From assembly GCF_000026045.1 (NCBI RefSeq), contig NC_007426.1, forward strand, positions 2,418,001 through 2,482,000: a DNA stretch of 64,000 nt, read 5' to 3'. Both the position numbers and the translations under genes were made by a program. The DNA is from Natronomonas pharaonis DSM 2160 (GTDB lineage: Archaea; Halobacteriota; Halobacteria; Halobacteriales; Haloarculaceae). The stretch's first letter is position 1, and each line of letters starts with the position of its first letter. Below the pieces are notes generated by a model, which made no database searches, had not been told where the DNA came from, and worked only from the letters and a program-made list of their open reading frames with translations. Shown here one piece after another: positions 1 to 8,560 of this stretch.

Positions 1-480
1 GCGTTGTGACCATGCACGGCGCTACATTCAGCGGAGTTGACCTCCTCCCACCCGTAAACGGGGTGGGATTCCCACGGTACCGCACCGCTTGGTTGGGCGT
101 TTCAGGTTTGCAGTCCAGTCGGCATGACCAGAACTCCTGGCGGGGCCAAGCCGCCGTTACTCCTATCCCGGCATGGGATTCAGAGTTACCGTGCTGTTCG
201 GCATCCACAGCCAGCGGCCCAAAGGGGATTCCTTCAGACGTGGCGTGGCCCGAATCCCGATATTATCCGTTTACCAGGGCGGCGAAACCGCCTCGGCGTG
301 GTCATGGCTACGTCCCGATTGAGGATAAAACTCCGGGATGGCTCGACCTCGTGGAGAGGGTTCTAGTTGTCGGCTTCATCCACACCCGTAAACGGGTGGG
401 CTTTCGCCTCGCTACCGCTGTAAGTCCCTTGGGGCCGGCGGCGACGAGAACGAAACGTTTTCACGGGGGCTGCCGCTACA
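1..480 (-). other. Degenerate IS200/IS605 (tnpB)-type right-end remnant
   Basis: No convincing protein is seen here. Two hairpins stand out: positions 47-67 (CCCACCC pairing with GGGTGGG around a GTAAAC core) and positions 383-398 (CACCCG/CGGGTG around the same core). Read on the minus strand, each sits in a context (GGGAATCCCACCC..., then GGGAGGAGGTCAAC) that resembles the 3' ends of haloarchaeal lone-tnpB elements, where the guide-RNA scaffold lies. No TnpB reading frame with RuvC or zinc-ribbon motifs survives. I infer a decayed element or solo right ends beside a tRNA gene. The family assignment rests on memory of similar haloarchaeal sequences and is uncertain. Confidence 0.35.
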
Positions 481-489
481 GTAAGTAGA

Positions 490-560
490 GGGACCGTGGG
501 TTAGTGGTATACTCCGGGCCTTGGGTGCCCGTGACCCCGGTTCGAATCCGGGCGGTCCCA
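490..560 (+). tRNA. tRNA-Pro (anticodon TGG)
   Basis: A full cloverleaf can be folded. The acceptor stem is GGGACCG (490-496) with CGGTCCC (553-559), followed by discriminator A560. The anticodon stem is CGGGC (515-519) with GCCCG (527-531), closing the 7-nt loop CTTGGGT. The anticodon TGG is at 522-524, preceded by the invariant T521. The T arm is CCCGG-TTCGAAT-CCGGG. The 3' CCA is not encoded (the sequence continues TTA), as is usual in haloarchaea, so it must be added after transcription. There is no intron. The gene is flanked by mobile-element remnants on the left and a copy of its own 3' end on the right. Confidence 0.95.
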
Positions 561-633
561 TTATCGGTTTTCGTGACGAAGAGCGGATTCGAATCCTACC
601 GAACGCGCACAGCGAAAGCGAGCACGTTCGGGT

Positions 634-657
634 CCGGTTCGAATCCGGGCGGTCCCA
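634..657 (+). repeat. 24-nt duplicate of the tRNA-Pro 3' end (att-like)
   Basis: This 24-nt stretch is identical to tRNA-Pro positions 537-560, that is, the T arm plus the 3' acceptor strand, and lies 97 nt downstream of it. Tyrosine-recombinase elements of archaea commonly integrate into tRNA 3' ends and leave such a direct repeat. The 73 nt between the copies hold another T-arm-like stretch (about 585-597) but no integrase gene, so this looks like a scar and not a live element. Confidence 0.7.
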
Positions 658-693
658 CTGGCTTTCTGTTGGCTGTTGAGGGGGTAGCGCGTA

Positions 694-882
694 TCAGCCA
701 CGGCTGGGGACCGGCGGGACGACGAACAGCGAGACAGCGACGAAGGCGGCGGCGACGGCGCTACCGAGGCCGAGCCCGGCCGCAAGCGGGGCTGTCGACC
801 ACCAGCCAGCGGCTGCCCCTCCGGCCATGGAAGCCGGCATCGCCGCCAACAACCCGTCGTACCGCGTCGGTGTGTCGGGCAC
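694..882 (-). CDS. Small two-helix membrane protein, unknown function
   Basis: With a GTG start at 882 this gives 62 residues with two hydrophobic segments (roughly residues 9-30 and 34-54) ending in VVPPVPSRG. The same frame stays open upstream to a TTG at 1032 (112 residues), but the added N-terminus is Ala/Arg-rich, lacks features and would leave only 8 nt before the divergent neighbour, so I prefer the shorter form. I do not recognise the family. Similar tiny two-TM proteins are common in haloarchaea. The start is uncertain and the gene itself only moderately supported. Confidence 0.45.
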   Translation of the reverse strand: MPDTPTRYDGLLAAMPASMAGGAAAGWWSTAPLAAGLGLGSAVAAAFVAVSLFVVPPVPSRG

Positions 883-1040
883 AGTTCGGTGCTGTGCCGG
901 CAGCCACTTGAGGGCGACTGCAGCAGCGTTCGTAGCCGCCCTCAGTGACGCTGTGTCGGCGGCTCCCGCGAAACCTGCCGGAGGCTCGGAGCGCGGCGCT
1001 GAACCGATGGGATAGTGCCGCCGCGTGTCCAAGCGCCGCC

Positions 1041-1379
1041 GTGACCGATACGGAGACCGACCGCGTTGCCGCCGTCCGTCGGACCGGTTTCGGGCTGGTC
1101 GCTGGCGGCATCATCTTCGCCGCGCTGTCGACAGTCGCCCCGGGCGTGCTGCTGGCCGGCGTGCTGTTGGCGGCGGCCGTCGTCATCCGATTTGAGCAGC
1201 CGCCGGGAGCCGGCGTCATCAATCTGAGTGCGGCGCTGGCGATACTCGGGGTGCTGTTGTTCCTCAACGGGGCACTCGACATCGGGCCATTCGGGCCGGC
1301 GGCCGTCGCCGGCTTCCTCGTGGTGGGCGGCGCGTTCGACATCATCGCCGCGCGGCGGCTGGCGGCGTACGTCGACTGA
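1041..1379 (+). CDS. Small integral membrane protein, unknown function
   Basis: GTG start, 112 residues. A short charged N-terminus (TDTETDRVAAVRR) is followed by four hydrophobic segments at about residues 17-33, 36-50, 59-75 and 82-97, and a short C-terminal tail. The frame is also open upstream, but that extension is Arg/Ala-rich and reads like non-coding sequence, so the GTG is preferred. It points away from the small membrane protein on its left and converges with the aIF5B gene. No family recognised. A role at the membrane is all the sequence supports. Confidence 0.65.
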   Translation: MTDTETDRVAAVRRTGFGLVAGGIIFAALSTVAPGVLLAGVLLAAAVVIRFEQPPGAGVINLSAALAILGVLLFLNGALDIGPFGPAAVAGFLVVGGAFDIIAARRLAAYVD

Positions 1380-1439
1380 TGGTAGCTACCGTAGCTAGAT
1401 CAACTGCTTCCGAGAGGGGCGGTAGTCCCGCGAGAGGCG

Positions 1440-3248
1440 CTACTTGCCCCAGAAGGGGTCCCGCTTGCGCTGCTTGTCGAGGTACATCCGCAACGCTTCG
1501 AGTTCGTCGGTCGGAATCTCGTCGGCGAGTTCCTGTTCGAGGATCTTGGCGTGTTTCTCGGGGACCTCCGCCCAGAGTTCGTCGCCTTCCTCGATCTGTC
1601 TGCCGACCGTCGGGCCGTCAATCGAGGCGGCGACCTGTTCGCCGGTGCGGGCCTCGTCGATGTCGTCGCCGGCATCCTGGAGCGATTTCAGTTCGCCGAC
1701 GCGTTCGGGCTCGTTGCCGTCCCACTTGACGACACGGGAGTTGCGCTTGAGCGTGCCCGAAAGGACTTCGACGCCGACAACGGCGGGATTGGACTGTCGA
1801 AAGACGTGGTCTTTGAGAACGCGGAACCGACAGGGCCGCTCGATTTTGTCGAGAATCTGCTCCTGTTGGGCCTCCTCGATTTCGGTGACGTAGTCGTCGT
1901 ACTCCTCGACGAGTTGGTAGATGACGTCGTCGGCGAACAGTTTGACATCTTTTTCCTCGGCCTCTCGCTCGGCGTCGTCGAGCACGTCGACGTTGAACGC
2001 GAGGACAGCCTCGTGTTTCGGCTCCTCGGCCGTCGAAGCGACGGCGATATCGCGGGGGGCCACGTCGCCGACCTCCGCGCGGACGATGGGTATCTCGGCT
2101 TCCTCAAGGGCGGCCGCGATGGCCTCCAGCGAGCCGAGCGTGTCGGCCTTGACGACGATGCCTTCCTCCTCGGTGACGACCTGAATGTCGGCGAGTTCGG
2201 CCTCGACTTCGGCGATGACCTCTTCGACGGGGCGGTCGCGAACGACCCGGACGGGCGCGCCGGCCATCGCATCGTCGAGGTCGGGTGCAGCGATTTTGAT
2301 ACCGGCCGCCGCGCCGACCGCCTCAACCTGCTCGAACTGCTTTTCGGTGCGGATTTCGGCGAGCGGCTGGGGCTGTAGCAGCGCCCGGACATCGGTGACG
2401 ATGGTTTCGTTTTTGCCGCCGACAACGATGGTGTCGTCGGCACGGATTGTGCCGTCATAGAGGACGATATCGAGCGTCGTCCCGAAGCCGCGTTCCTCCT
2501 TGACTTCGAGGACGGTCCCAACGCCGGGGCCGCCAACGTCGATAGACATCTCCTCTTTGAGATATCGCTGGGAAAGCCCCATCAGCACCGTCAGCAGGTC
2601 GGGAACACCTTCGCCAGTCTCGGCGGAGACGGGCACGACGCCGATGTTCTCACGGAAGTTCTGGACCCGCCAGTACATATCGGCGGAAAAGCCCTCGTCG
2701 GAGAGTTCGCCGATAATCTCGTAGAGCTGTTCGTTGAGCCGAGATTCAGCGCGGTCGCTTTGGGCTTCCAGCGTGCGCTGGACCGGCTCGTCCGGGTTGG
2801 GATTCCAGCCCGGCACGGTGTCGATTTTGTTCGCCGCAACGATGAACGGCGTTTGCGTGCGCTTGAGGATGTCGAGCGCCTCGTAGGACTGCGGCTGAAA
2901 GCCGTCGTTGACGTCGACGACGAGGATGGCGATGTCGGCCAGCGCGCCGCCGCGCGACCGCAGCGTCGAAAACGAGTGGTGGCCGGGCGTGTCAATGAAC
3001 AACAGCCCGGGCAAATCGAAGTCCTCCGGCGAGACGAGCTGGCCGGCGAGCTCCGAGATGGTATCAAGCGGCACGGCCGTCGCGCCGATGTGCTGGGTAA
3101 TCGCCCCGGCTTCGCCGGCAGTCACGGCGGAGCCGCGGACCTCGTCGAGCAGGCTCGTCTTGCCGTGGTCGACGTGGCCCAGCACGGCGACTATCGGCGT
3201 CCGCAGTGCCGTCCCGTCCCCGGCGTCGGTGGTATCGGATTCAGACAT
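1440..3248 (-). CDS. infB: Translation initiation factor aIF5B (IF-2 homologue)
   Basis: This 602-residue GTPase promotes subunit joining and placement of initiator tRNA on the ribosome. GTP-binding motifs are all present: G1 GHVDHGKT (residues 24-31), G3 DTPGH (86-90) and G4 NKID (140-143). They are followed by domain II (about 230-330), the alpha/beta domain III with [13 protein letters not shown], and the C-terminal domain that binds initiator tRNA. Length matches archaeal aIF5B and there is no intein. The start [11 protein letters not shown] is the first in-frame ATG next to a TATA-like TCATATAAC (about 3281-3289), and an acidic N-terminal lead is normal in haloarchaea. Divergent from the PRC-barrel gene. 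Confidence 0.97.
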   Translation of the reverse strand: MSESDTTDAGDGTALRTPIVAVLGHVDHGKTSLLDEVRGSAVTAGEAGAITQHIGATAVPLDTISELAGQLVSPEDFDLPGLLFIDTPGHHSFSTLRSRGGALADIAILVVDVNDGFQPQSYEALDILKRTQTPFIVAANKIDTVPGWNPNPDEPVQRTLEAQSDRAESRLNEQLYEIIGELSDEGFSADMYWRVQNFRENIGVVPVSAETGEGVPDLLTVLMGLSQRYLKEEMSIDVGGPGVGTVLEVKEERGFGTTLDIVLYDGTIRADDTIVVGGKNETIVTDVRALLQPQPLAEIRTEKQFEQVEAVGAAAGIKIAAPDLDDAMAGAPVRVVRDRPVEEVIAEVEAELADIQVVTEEEGIVVKADTLGSLEAIAAALEEAEIPIVRAEVGDVAPRDIAVASTAEEPKHEAVLAFNVDVLDDAEREAEEKDVKLFADDVIYQLVEEYDDYVTEIEEAQQEQILDKIERPCRFRVLKDHVFRQSNPAVVGVEVLSGTLKRNSRVVKWDGNEPERVGELKSLQDAGDDIDEARTGEQVAASIDGPTVGRQIEEGDELWAEVPEKHAKILEQELADEIPTDELEALRMYLDKQRKRDPFWGK

Positions 3249-3403
3249 AGAAGGGCCCTTTGTCTACCTGTGGCCGCCGCCGTCATATAACGGTTTCAAT
3301 GTCGGCTCGCTGGCGACCCCCCTACACGCGCCCACAGCGACCCCGAAGGTGACGAACGCTGTGGACCCGAACGTTGATAGCCCAGAAAGCACAACCGGGG
3401 CGT

Positions 3404-3643
3404 ATGGTAGACATACTCGCCGAGAACCTCTCGGAGAAGGAGGTAATGGGGTCGGACGGTGCCAGCCTCGGCACCCTCTACAACATCACGATGGACCTGA
3501 AGACGGGGACACTACAGGACCTCGTCATCGAGCCCGGCGAGCGGGCCGGCGACCTTGAATTCGAGCGGGACGAACAGGGCAACTATCGAATCCCGGTCAG
3601 CCGCGTGCAGGCCGTCAAAGATACTGTCGTCGTCGCTCGCTGA
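3404..3643 (+). CDS. PRC-barrel domain protein
   Basis: 79 residues forming a single PRC-barrel. The family hallmarks are the N-terminal [21 protein letters not shown], with its conserved Gly/Asp turn, then the DLVIEPG strand and the C-terminal [18 protein letters not shown]-barrel proteins bind RNA or partner proteins in ribosome maturation (RimM-like) and other assemblies. I use the ATG at 3404, not the upstream one at 3374, because the homology-like region begins there. It is followed after 6 nt by nob1, a ribosome-maturation nuclease, so a joint role in ribosome biogenesis is a reasonable inference. Confidence 0.9.
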   Translation: MVDILAENLSEKEVMGSDGASLGTLYNITMDLKTGTLQDLVIEPGERAGDLEFERDEQGNYRIPVSRVQAVKDTVVVAR

Positions 3644-3649
3644 TTTTCG

Positions 3650-4105
3650 ATGCACGTTCTCGATTCGTCGGCGTTTATCAACGACTACACGACTGACGAA
3701 CAGCTCGCGACGATTCCGCTCGTCCGCGAAGAACTCGAATCCGAAGCCGGCTATCGCTTCGACGCGCTCGAAGGGTCTGGAATGCGCATTCACATCCCGG
3801 ACCCGGAGACGGTCGAGCGCGTCAAGCGGGCCGCCCGCGAGACCGGCGACGCCGAAACGCTTTCTCGAACCGACATTCGCCTACTCGCGACGGCCTTCGA
3901 ACTTGACGGCGTCCTCGTCACCGACGATTACGCGATGCAGAACGTCGCCGACAAGCTTGATACGGCAGTCGAAGTCATCGCACAGGAGGGCATCGACGAG
4001 CGCCGCGACTGGAACTACCAGTGTCAGGGTTGCGGCCGGACCTTCGACGAACACCACGAGCGCTGCCAAATATGTGGCAGCGACCTCGAACGGAAACGTC
4101 CCTGA
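3650..4105 (+). CDS. nob1: rRNA maturation endonuclease Nob1 (PIN + zinc ribbon)
   Basis: 151 residues. The N-terminal PIN domain begins MHVLDSSAFIND with the metal-binding Asp5 and carries further acidic residues (SRTDIRLLATA, LVTDDYAMQN). The C-terminal zinc ribbon has four cysteines in two CxxC pairs (C125/C128 and C139/C142). Nob1 makes the final 3' cut of 16S rRNA (site D) on the pre-30S particle. The domain order and size fit archaeal Nob1. It sits 6 nt after the PRC-barrel gene in the same direction, so the two are probably co-transcribed. Confidence 0.94.
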   Translation: MHVLDSSAFINDYTTDEQLATIPLVREELESEAGYRFDALEGSGMRIHIPDPETVERVKRAARETGDAETLSRTDIRLLATAFELDGVLVTDDYAMQNVADKLDTAVEVIAQEGIDERRDWNYQCQGCGRTFDEHHERCQICGSDLERKRP

Positions 4106-4188
4106 GGCTGTCCTCGGATATCCGGGTAGGTACCAAGCCCGCGCTGTCACGCGGTAGTCGGAGGCGGCCAGTTTGGGGACTGGTGGAA

Positions 4189-4320
4189 TCAGTCCAACTC
4201 CTCAAGCCCGACCGCCACGAGCTGTTCAAGTACCTCCCGCTCGGTCAGTCCATGCCGGACCGCCAACCGCTGGACCTGCTGGGCCTGCTGGTCGTCGCAT
4301 TCGAGCGTGTACTCCGGCAT
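4189..4320 (-). CDS. 43-residue haloarchaeal protein, possible small DNA-binding protein
   Basis: ATG at 4320 to TGA at 4189 gives 43 residues, starting MPEYTLECDDQQAQQVQRLA and ending VGLEELD. The codon usage is typical of real genes here. The N-terminal beta-strand followed by two helices separated by a turn (RHGLTEREVLEQL) resembles a ribbon-helix-helix layout, but it is too short and I cannot confirm a known family. It lies convergent with nob1 and divergent from the CPBP protease gene. Confidence 0.65.
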   Translation of the reverse strand: MPEYTLECDDQQAQQVQRLAVRHGLTEREVLEQLVAVGLEELD

Positions 4321-4392
4321 GTAATGACGTGTGTTACCTATTGGCATAAAGATGCGTCAGACGGACGGCGGACGCCGGAGCGACAAACAACC

Positions 4393-4400
4393 TTAATCTA
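4393..4400 (+). promoter_or_regulatory. TATA-like element for the CPBP gene
   Basis: TTAATCTA is centred about 26 nt before the ATG at 4422. This is the spacing expected for a leaderless haloarchaeal transcript and supports that ATG over the GTG at 4404. Confidence 0.5.
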
Positions 4401-4421
4401 TCGGTGACCGCTACGGCGGGT

Positions 4422-5168
4422 ATGGACCGACGCTACGGCGGCCGGCCCAAGTGGCGGGTCGTCGCCGACATGACGGCCGTCGGCGCTGGGGCACTCATTG
4501 TCGGCATGTTGACCGGCATCGTAGTTTTCTGGCTCCTCGGCCAGCCGCTGGGACTCGACCCGGAGGCACCAGCCGGCCAACTCGTGTTCTCGCTTGGGAC
4601 GTACAGCGGGCTTGCCGCCGCAGGGCTCCTGTATCTCGTCCGCCACGAACTGCCGCTGTCGTATGTCCGTGCCCGGCTGCCGTCGGTGCGCGATATCGTC
4701 GCGACGGTCGTGACGCTGGGGCTGTTGGGCGTGCTCGCGATAGCGCTGCCGGAGGTCGTCGACCGGCTCGGACTGCCGCTTGCCGAACACGGCGTCGCCG
4801 ACGTCATTGAGGTGAACCCGGCGGTCGCGTTGGCGTTCGTTCCGCTTTCGATACTCGTTGTCGGCCCCGCAGAGGAGTTCGTCTACCGAGGCATCATCCA
4901 GACCCGTCTCAGAGAGCGGTTCGATGTCGTCAACGCCGTCGCTATCGCGAGTGTCGTCTTCGCCGTCGTCCACGTGCTGGCGTATCTCGACCCGGCGAAC
5001 CCGCTCGGAACGCTCGTGACAGTCGTTTTTCTGCTGTTGCCGCTGGGTGCGGTGCTCGGGGCCGCCTACGAGTACACCGAGAATCTGGTCGTCGTCGCGG
5101 TCGCACACGGCGTCTACAACGCCACGGTGTTCATGGTCAGCTACGCCGATGTCGTCGGAATGTGGTAG
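4422..5168 (+). CDS. CPBP family intramembrane metalloprotease
   Basis: 248 residues with about seven or eight hydrophobic segments. The CPBP (CAAX protease/bacteriocin-processing, Rce1/ABI) signature is clear: EEFVYRG (Glu151-Glu152, Arg156), then FAVVHVLAYL (His184) and the C-terminal AVAHGVYNATVF. These residues form the glutamate/histidine catalytic site inside the membrane. The archaeal members' substrates are mostly unknown. The ATG at 4422 is chosen because a TATA-like element sits about 26 nt ahead. It converges with pgi. Confidence 0.9.
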   Translation: MDRRYGGRPKWRVVADMTAVGAGALIVGMLTGIVVFWLLGQPLGLDPEAPAGQLVFSLGTYSGLAAAGLLYLVRHELPLSYVRARLPSVRDIVATVVTLGLLGVLAIALPEVVDRLGLPLAEHGVADVIEVNPAVALAFVPLSILVVGPAEEFVYRGIIQTRLRERFDVVNAVAIASVVFAVVHVLAYLDPANPLGTLVTVVFLLLPLGAVLGAAYEYTENLVVVAVAHGVYNATVFMVSYADVVGMW

Positions 5169-5174
5169 CGGCGG

Positions 5175-6461
5175 TCACTCGACGCGTCGGACGGTCTTGT
5201 CCGCGACCGCTTCGGCTTCCTCGAAATCACCGCCGCCGAGGAGTCCGCGGGCGGCGCGTTTGCCCCACTCGACGGCCGGCTGTGTGAACGTCTCGATGCC
5301 CAGCAGTTCGCCGTAGAGAATACAGGCGGCTTCCATCCCGTAGAGCAGTTCGCCGACGCCGTGGGCGTCGAGGCTGTCGAGTTCGATGCGGACGTTCGGC
5401 TGTCCAGCGGCGGCCAGCGACGCCTCGGTCGCCTCGAATTCGGCATCAAGCAGCGACTCCAGCGATTCCCCGCCGAGATACGACAGCGCGTCGATATCCG
5501 TCTCGGGGATGTCGACGCCCGCCCGCTCTCGCGGGCGGACGAGCGTGACAAGCTTGTCCTTCCGACCGGCGCGGTACAGTTGCAGCTGCGAATGCTGGTC
5601 GGTCGCGCCGAGCGCCCGGGCCGGCGTCTGTCCGAGGCCGTCCTTACCGAGGCTTTCAGCCCACAACTGGGCGAACCACTCAGCGAACGGTTCGAGCTGC
5701 TCGGCGTACGGGACGATAGCGTTGGTCGTCGCCCCGCGCTGTTCGGTCGCGTAAGCGACCGCACCGTAAGCGTAGGCCGGCGATTCGAAAAGCGACGGCG
5801 CAAGCGACTCACGGCCGGCCGCGCCGCCCGCGAGAACGGCTTCGATATCGCAGCCGAGCGCGGCTGCAGGCAAAAGCCCGACAGCCGAAAGCGCCGAGAA
5901 ACGGCCGGGAACGCCCTCGGGAACCGTACACGACGGCAGGTCGTGGGCGTCGGCGAGCGTCCGCAGCGGCCCCTCCGCGCCGGTCGTGACGACCGTCCGG
6001 TCGGTCCAATCGACGCCTGCGTCGGCCATCGCTTCACGGACGACGAGGAAGTTCGCCAGCGTCTCGGCGGTCGTCCCCGACCGCGAGACGACGTTGACGA
6101 GCGTCGACGAGAGCGGGAGCTCATCGAGCAGTTGACGGGTGGGGGCCGGGTCGACGTTGTCGAGCGTGTAGTGACTCTCGGCACCCAGCGCTGCCGTAAT
6201 CGTTTCAGCGCCGAGCGCCGAGCCGCCGATGCCGACGGTCAGTACTGCCTCAGGGTCGAACCCCGAGACAGCCTCATAGATGGCGTCGGGGTCGGTATCA
6301 GTCGGGAGTGCGAGGCTCGCATAGCCGAAGCGCCGGGCTTCGATGTTCGCTTCGATGCGGTCGTGGGCGTCGGCGACACGGTCGTCGAGCCGCTCTAATG
6401 ACGCCTCGGAGACGCCAGTGACGGCCTCGGCGGCGAGGGCGTTACCGAAATCGACGTTCAT
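5175..6461 (-). CDS. pgi: Glucose-6-phosphate isomerase
   Basis: 428 residues. It interconverts glucose-6-phosphate and fructose-6-phosphate, in haloarchaea mainly for gluconeogenesis and sugar-phosphate balance. SIS-fold motifs are visible: GIGGSALGAET near residue 77, the phosphate loop SRSGTTAET, the EGVPGRFSALSAVG segment and the ATDQHSQLQLY segment with the catalytic-region His. The start is placed at MNVDFGNALA. The frame extends nine codons further (MAVAAGDRN) but that is less typical of the family. Convergent with the CPBP gene, ending 6 nt after it. Confidence 0.95.
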   Translation of the reverse strand: MNVDFGNALAAEAVTGVSEASLERLDDRVADAHDRIEANIEARRFGYASLALPTDTDPDAIYEAVSGFDPEAVLTVGIGGSALGAETITAALGAESHYTLDNVDPAPTRQLLDELPLSSTLVNVVSRSGTTAETLANFLVVREAMADAGVDWTDRTVVTTGAEGPLRTLADAHDLPSCTVPEGVPGRFSALSAVGLLPAAALGCDIEAVLAGGAAGRESLAPSLFESPAYAYGAVAYATEQRGATTNAIVPYAEQLEPFAEWFAQLWAESLGKDGLGQTPARALGATDQHSQLQLYRAGRKDKLVTLVRPRERAGVDIPETDIDALSYLGGESLESLLDAEFEATEASLAAAGQPNVRIELDSLDAHGVGELLYGMEAACILYGELLGIETFTQPAVEWGKRAARGLLGGGDFEEAEAVADKTVRRVE

Positions 6462-6571
6462 GTTCCGGTCACCGGCGGCGACCGCCAAGGCGTTGACGGT
6501 GAGCGGACGGTCGGAGACGTGCTAGCGGCTCCCGCGAAACGCCGAAGGGCATCGATACCGTTCGAGTGGAT

Positions 6572-7036
6572 ATGAACGCCCAGGAAGGCTGTTTTTTAGT
6601 CACGCACGCTGAGGAAGCGTCGGCGGTGCTGAAAGACGTCGACCGCGGACAGGTCCACACCCTGGCCGACAACCCCGGCGTCGAGGTCCGAGACGTCATC
6701 GAGGGGACGGTCGCCCCCGAGCCGCCGATGGAAGTGGCCTACCAGCTTGTCGACATCGAGACGCGCCGGCAACTCTCCATCGAGGAAAGCCCGGAACCGC
6801 CGACCCAACAGGAGCGGGCGATGGCCGCCGAGCAGCCGACCGGCGAGATGGCGACCGAAGAACGCGCCGGCACCGGCGAGATACACGTCCTTTCGGTTCC
6901 GGAAGACCAAACCGAGCCGGCCGTTGAGGATGTTCTCGACGACGAAGCGACGCTGGTCCGGGCCGCGAAGCTGGGCGTCGAACGCGTCGAAATCCGCAGC
7001 GAACCCGGTGTCGTCAGTGTCCGGTATCTCCCCTGA
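6572..7036 (+). CDS. Haloarchaeal DUF5812-like protein
   Basis: 154 residues. The N-terminal half (GCFLVTHAEEASAVLKDV, then GQVHTLADNPGVEVRDVIEG) looks like an OB-like beta domain. A linker rich in Pro/Glu/Gln follows, then a C-terminal alpha/beta piece ending VVSVRYLP. It resembles the family often annotated DUF5812 in haloarchaea. The function is unknown. ATG 6572 is preferred to the GTG two codons before it. It lies upstream of purC in the same direction with a 65-nt gap, so a separate promoter for purC is possible. Confidence 0.75.
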   Translation: MNAQEGCFLVTHAEEASAVLKDVDRGQVHTLADNPGVEVRDVIEGTVAPEPPMEVAYQLVDIETRRQLSIEESPEPPTQQERAMAAEQPTGEMATEERAGTGEIHVLSVPEDQTEPAVEDVLDDEATLVRAAKLGVERVEIRSEPGVVSVRYLP

Positions 7037-7101
7037 CCGGCCACCGCAGCCCGCTTTCGCGATAGAAACGCCTTTCCGGCCACGCGGATTCTCACCCGGT
7101 A

Positions 7102-8121
7102 ATGACCAGCGTCAAGGAGTTCCGCATCGAGGAGCCGGCAACGGAAACGGACCTCGGTGCCGGAGCGTTCGTCTTCACCGATGACTACTCGGTGTTCGAC
7201 TGGGGGAAGATGCCCGACTCGATACCCAACAAGGGTGCGTCGCTGTGTGCGATGGGCGCGGCGAACTTCGAGCGGCTGGAGGCCGAAGGCATCCCGACCC
7301 ACTACCGCGGCGTCGTCAGCGGCGGCGAGGTTGTCGCACTGTCGGAGGCGGTCTCACCACCCCGGGAAATGGCGATCGAACTCACGCAGGTCCCCGACCT
7401 GCCGCACGACGGCCGCGAGTACGACTACGAGGCGTTCCACGCCGACGCCGGAGAGAACTACCTGATTCCGCTCGAAATCGTCTTCCGAAACACGGTCCCA
7501 GTCGGCTCGTCGCTGCGCTCGCGGGCCGACCCCGAAGCGTTCGGCCTCGACTACGAGGAGTGGCCCGACGAGCCGGTCGATTTGCCGGAGCCAGTCGTGG
7601 AGTTTTCGACGAAGTTCGAGGAGTCCGACCGGTATCTCTCGCGGTCGAACGCCGACTACATCGCCGGCAAGGCCGACATTGACGACCTCGAATCGGTAGC
7701 CCGCGATGTCAACACCATCGTCACCGAGACGGCTGCCGAAGCCGGATTGAAACACGAGGACGGCAAAATCGAGTGCCTGTATTTCGACGGCGAAATCCGG
7801 GTCGCCGACGTGGTCGGCACCTTCGACGAGAACCGCTTTTCCCACGACGGCCAACAGCTCTCCAAGGAGGTCGTCCGCCAGTACCACAAGCGGACCCAGT
7901 CCGAGTGGGTCGAGGCGGTCGGCGAGGCCAAAGAGCGGGCAAAGGCCGAAGACGTCGCCGACTGGCGGGAGCTCTGTGAGACGGAGCCGGAGCCGCTCGA
8001 CGACCACGTTATCGATGCCGTTCGGGACATGTACACCGCCGGCACGAACGCCTACATCGACCGGGAGCTGTTCAGCGCGCCGCCGCTTTCAGAGGCCGTC
8101 GAAACGGTCAGGAAACTGTAG
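7102..8121 (+). CDS. purC: SAICAR synthetase (phosphoribosylaminoimidazole-succinocarboxamide synthase)
   Basis: 339 residues. It joins CAIR and aspartate with ATP to make SAICAR, step 8 of purine synthesis. The SAICAR synthetase fold is evident from FTDDYSVFDWGKMPDSIPNKG near the N-terminus, THYRGV, the RNTVPVGSSLRSR segment, DGEIRVADVVGTFDENRF and KEVVRQYHK. Length is as in other haloarchaea, which have a long variant of PurC. The gene is separate from purS/purQ, which lie 5 kb downstream. Confidence 0.95.
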   Translation: MTSVKEFRIEEPATETDLGAGAFVFTDDYSVFDWGKMPDSIPNKGASLCAMGAANFERLEAEGIPTHYRGVVSGGEVVALSEAVSPPREMAIELTQVPDLPHDGREYDYEAFHADAGENYLIPLEIVFRNTVPVGSSLRSRADPEAFGLDYEEWPDEPVDLPEPVVEFSTKFEESDRYLSRSNADYIAGKADIDDLESVARDVNTIVTETAAEAGLKHEDGKIECLYFDGEIRVADVVGTFDENRFSHDGQQLSKEVVRQYHKRTQSEWVEAVGEAKERAKAEDVADWRELCETEPEPLDDHVIDAVRDMYTAGTNAYIDRELFSAPPLSEAVETVRKL

Positions 8122-8169
8122 GCGGACGAATCCCGGGTGTTTTTATTATCGGCTGTAGAACGGCCGGAT

Positions 8170-8328
8170 ATGACCCCCCTACAGATTCTCGACCCCGTGA
8201 TGGCGGTCGTACTGCTGGGTATCGTCACGACGCTCGCCATTGTCTTCGGGTTCATCTGGGCGTACGGCAAGATACGGGAACCGCCGGAGATTCACACCGA
8301 CGACGAGAACGGCGGCCACGCGGCCTGA
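8170..8328 (+). CDS. 52-residue single-pass membrane protein
   Basis: Short N-terminus MTPLQILDP, one hydrophobic helix (about residues 9-32, VMAVVLLGIVTTLAIVFGFIW), then a charged acidic tail ending NGGHAA. A T/A-rich TATA-like stretch (TTTTTATTA, 8139-8147) sits about 26 nt before the ATG, supporting this start and a leaderless transcript. No function can be assigned. Confidence 0.75.
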   Translation: MTPLQILDPVMAVVLLGIVTTLAIVFGFIWAYGKIREPPEIHTDDENGGHAA

Positions 8329-8407
8329 AAGGACGGCACTGTTTCTGCACCGTGTTTGGAGCAAGACCGTACTGACAGCAAGCCGCGGGTGTCCCGTGGC
8401 AAGACTC

Positions 8408-8422
8408 TTAGGGTAGCCAAAA
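8408..8422 (+). promoter_or_regulatory. DtxR/SirR-like box 1 (imperfect)
   Basis: TTAGG-GTAG-CCAAAA has one perfect half-site of the TTAGGn(4)CCTAA dyad and one degenerate half. It lies 188 nt before the iron-binding-protein gene, 33 nt from a near-identical second copy. DtxR-family metal-dependent repressors of archaea and bacteria recognise this type of dyad. Confidence 0.5.
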
Positions 8423-8440
8423 TATCGTCAGTTACAAGCT

Positions 8441-8456
8441 TTTAGGATAGCCAAAA
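8441..8456 (+). promoter_or_regulatory. DtxR/SirR-like box 2 (imperfect)
   Basis: TTTAGG-ATAG-CCAAAA has the same arrangement as box 1 and shares 13 of its last 15 positions. The direct repetition suggests cooperative binding upstream of the core promoter. Confidence 0.5.
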
Positions 8457-8560
8457 CGAACCACGGTGGAAGACGTGGACGGGTTAGAAGTCGACAAAGC
8501 GGTGCCCAGTAGCCGTTTTTCCTGGCCAAATCGTTCTCTTTTCGGGACAGATATCGATAG

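Noticed and set aside
585-597. T-arm-like GGATTCGAATCC between tRNA-Pro and its duplicate, considered as a second tRNA
   Set aside because: No acceptor, D or anticodon stems can be built around it. It is at most a tRNA fragment.
1551-2378. 275-codon frame opposite infB
   Set aside because: Antisense shadow of infB; composition DxxxDGDV-like repeats arise from reverse-reading Glu/Asp-rich codons.
5361-6398. 345-codon frame opposite pgi
   Set aside because: Antisense to a clear PGI; no start context and Arg-rich translation.
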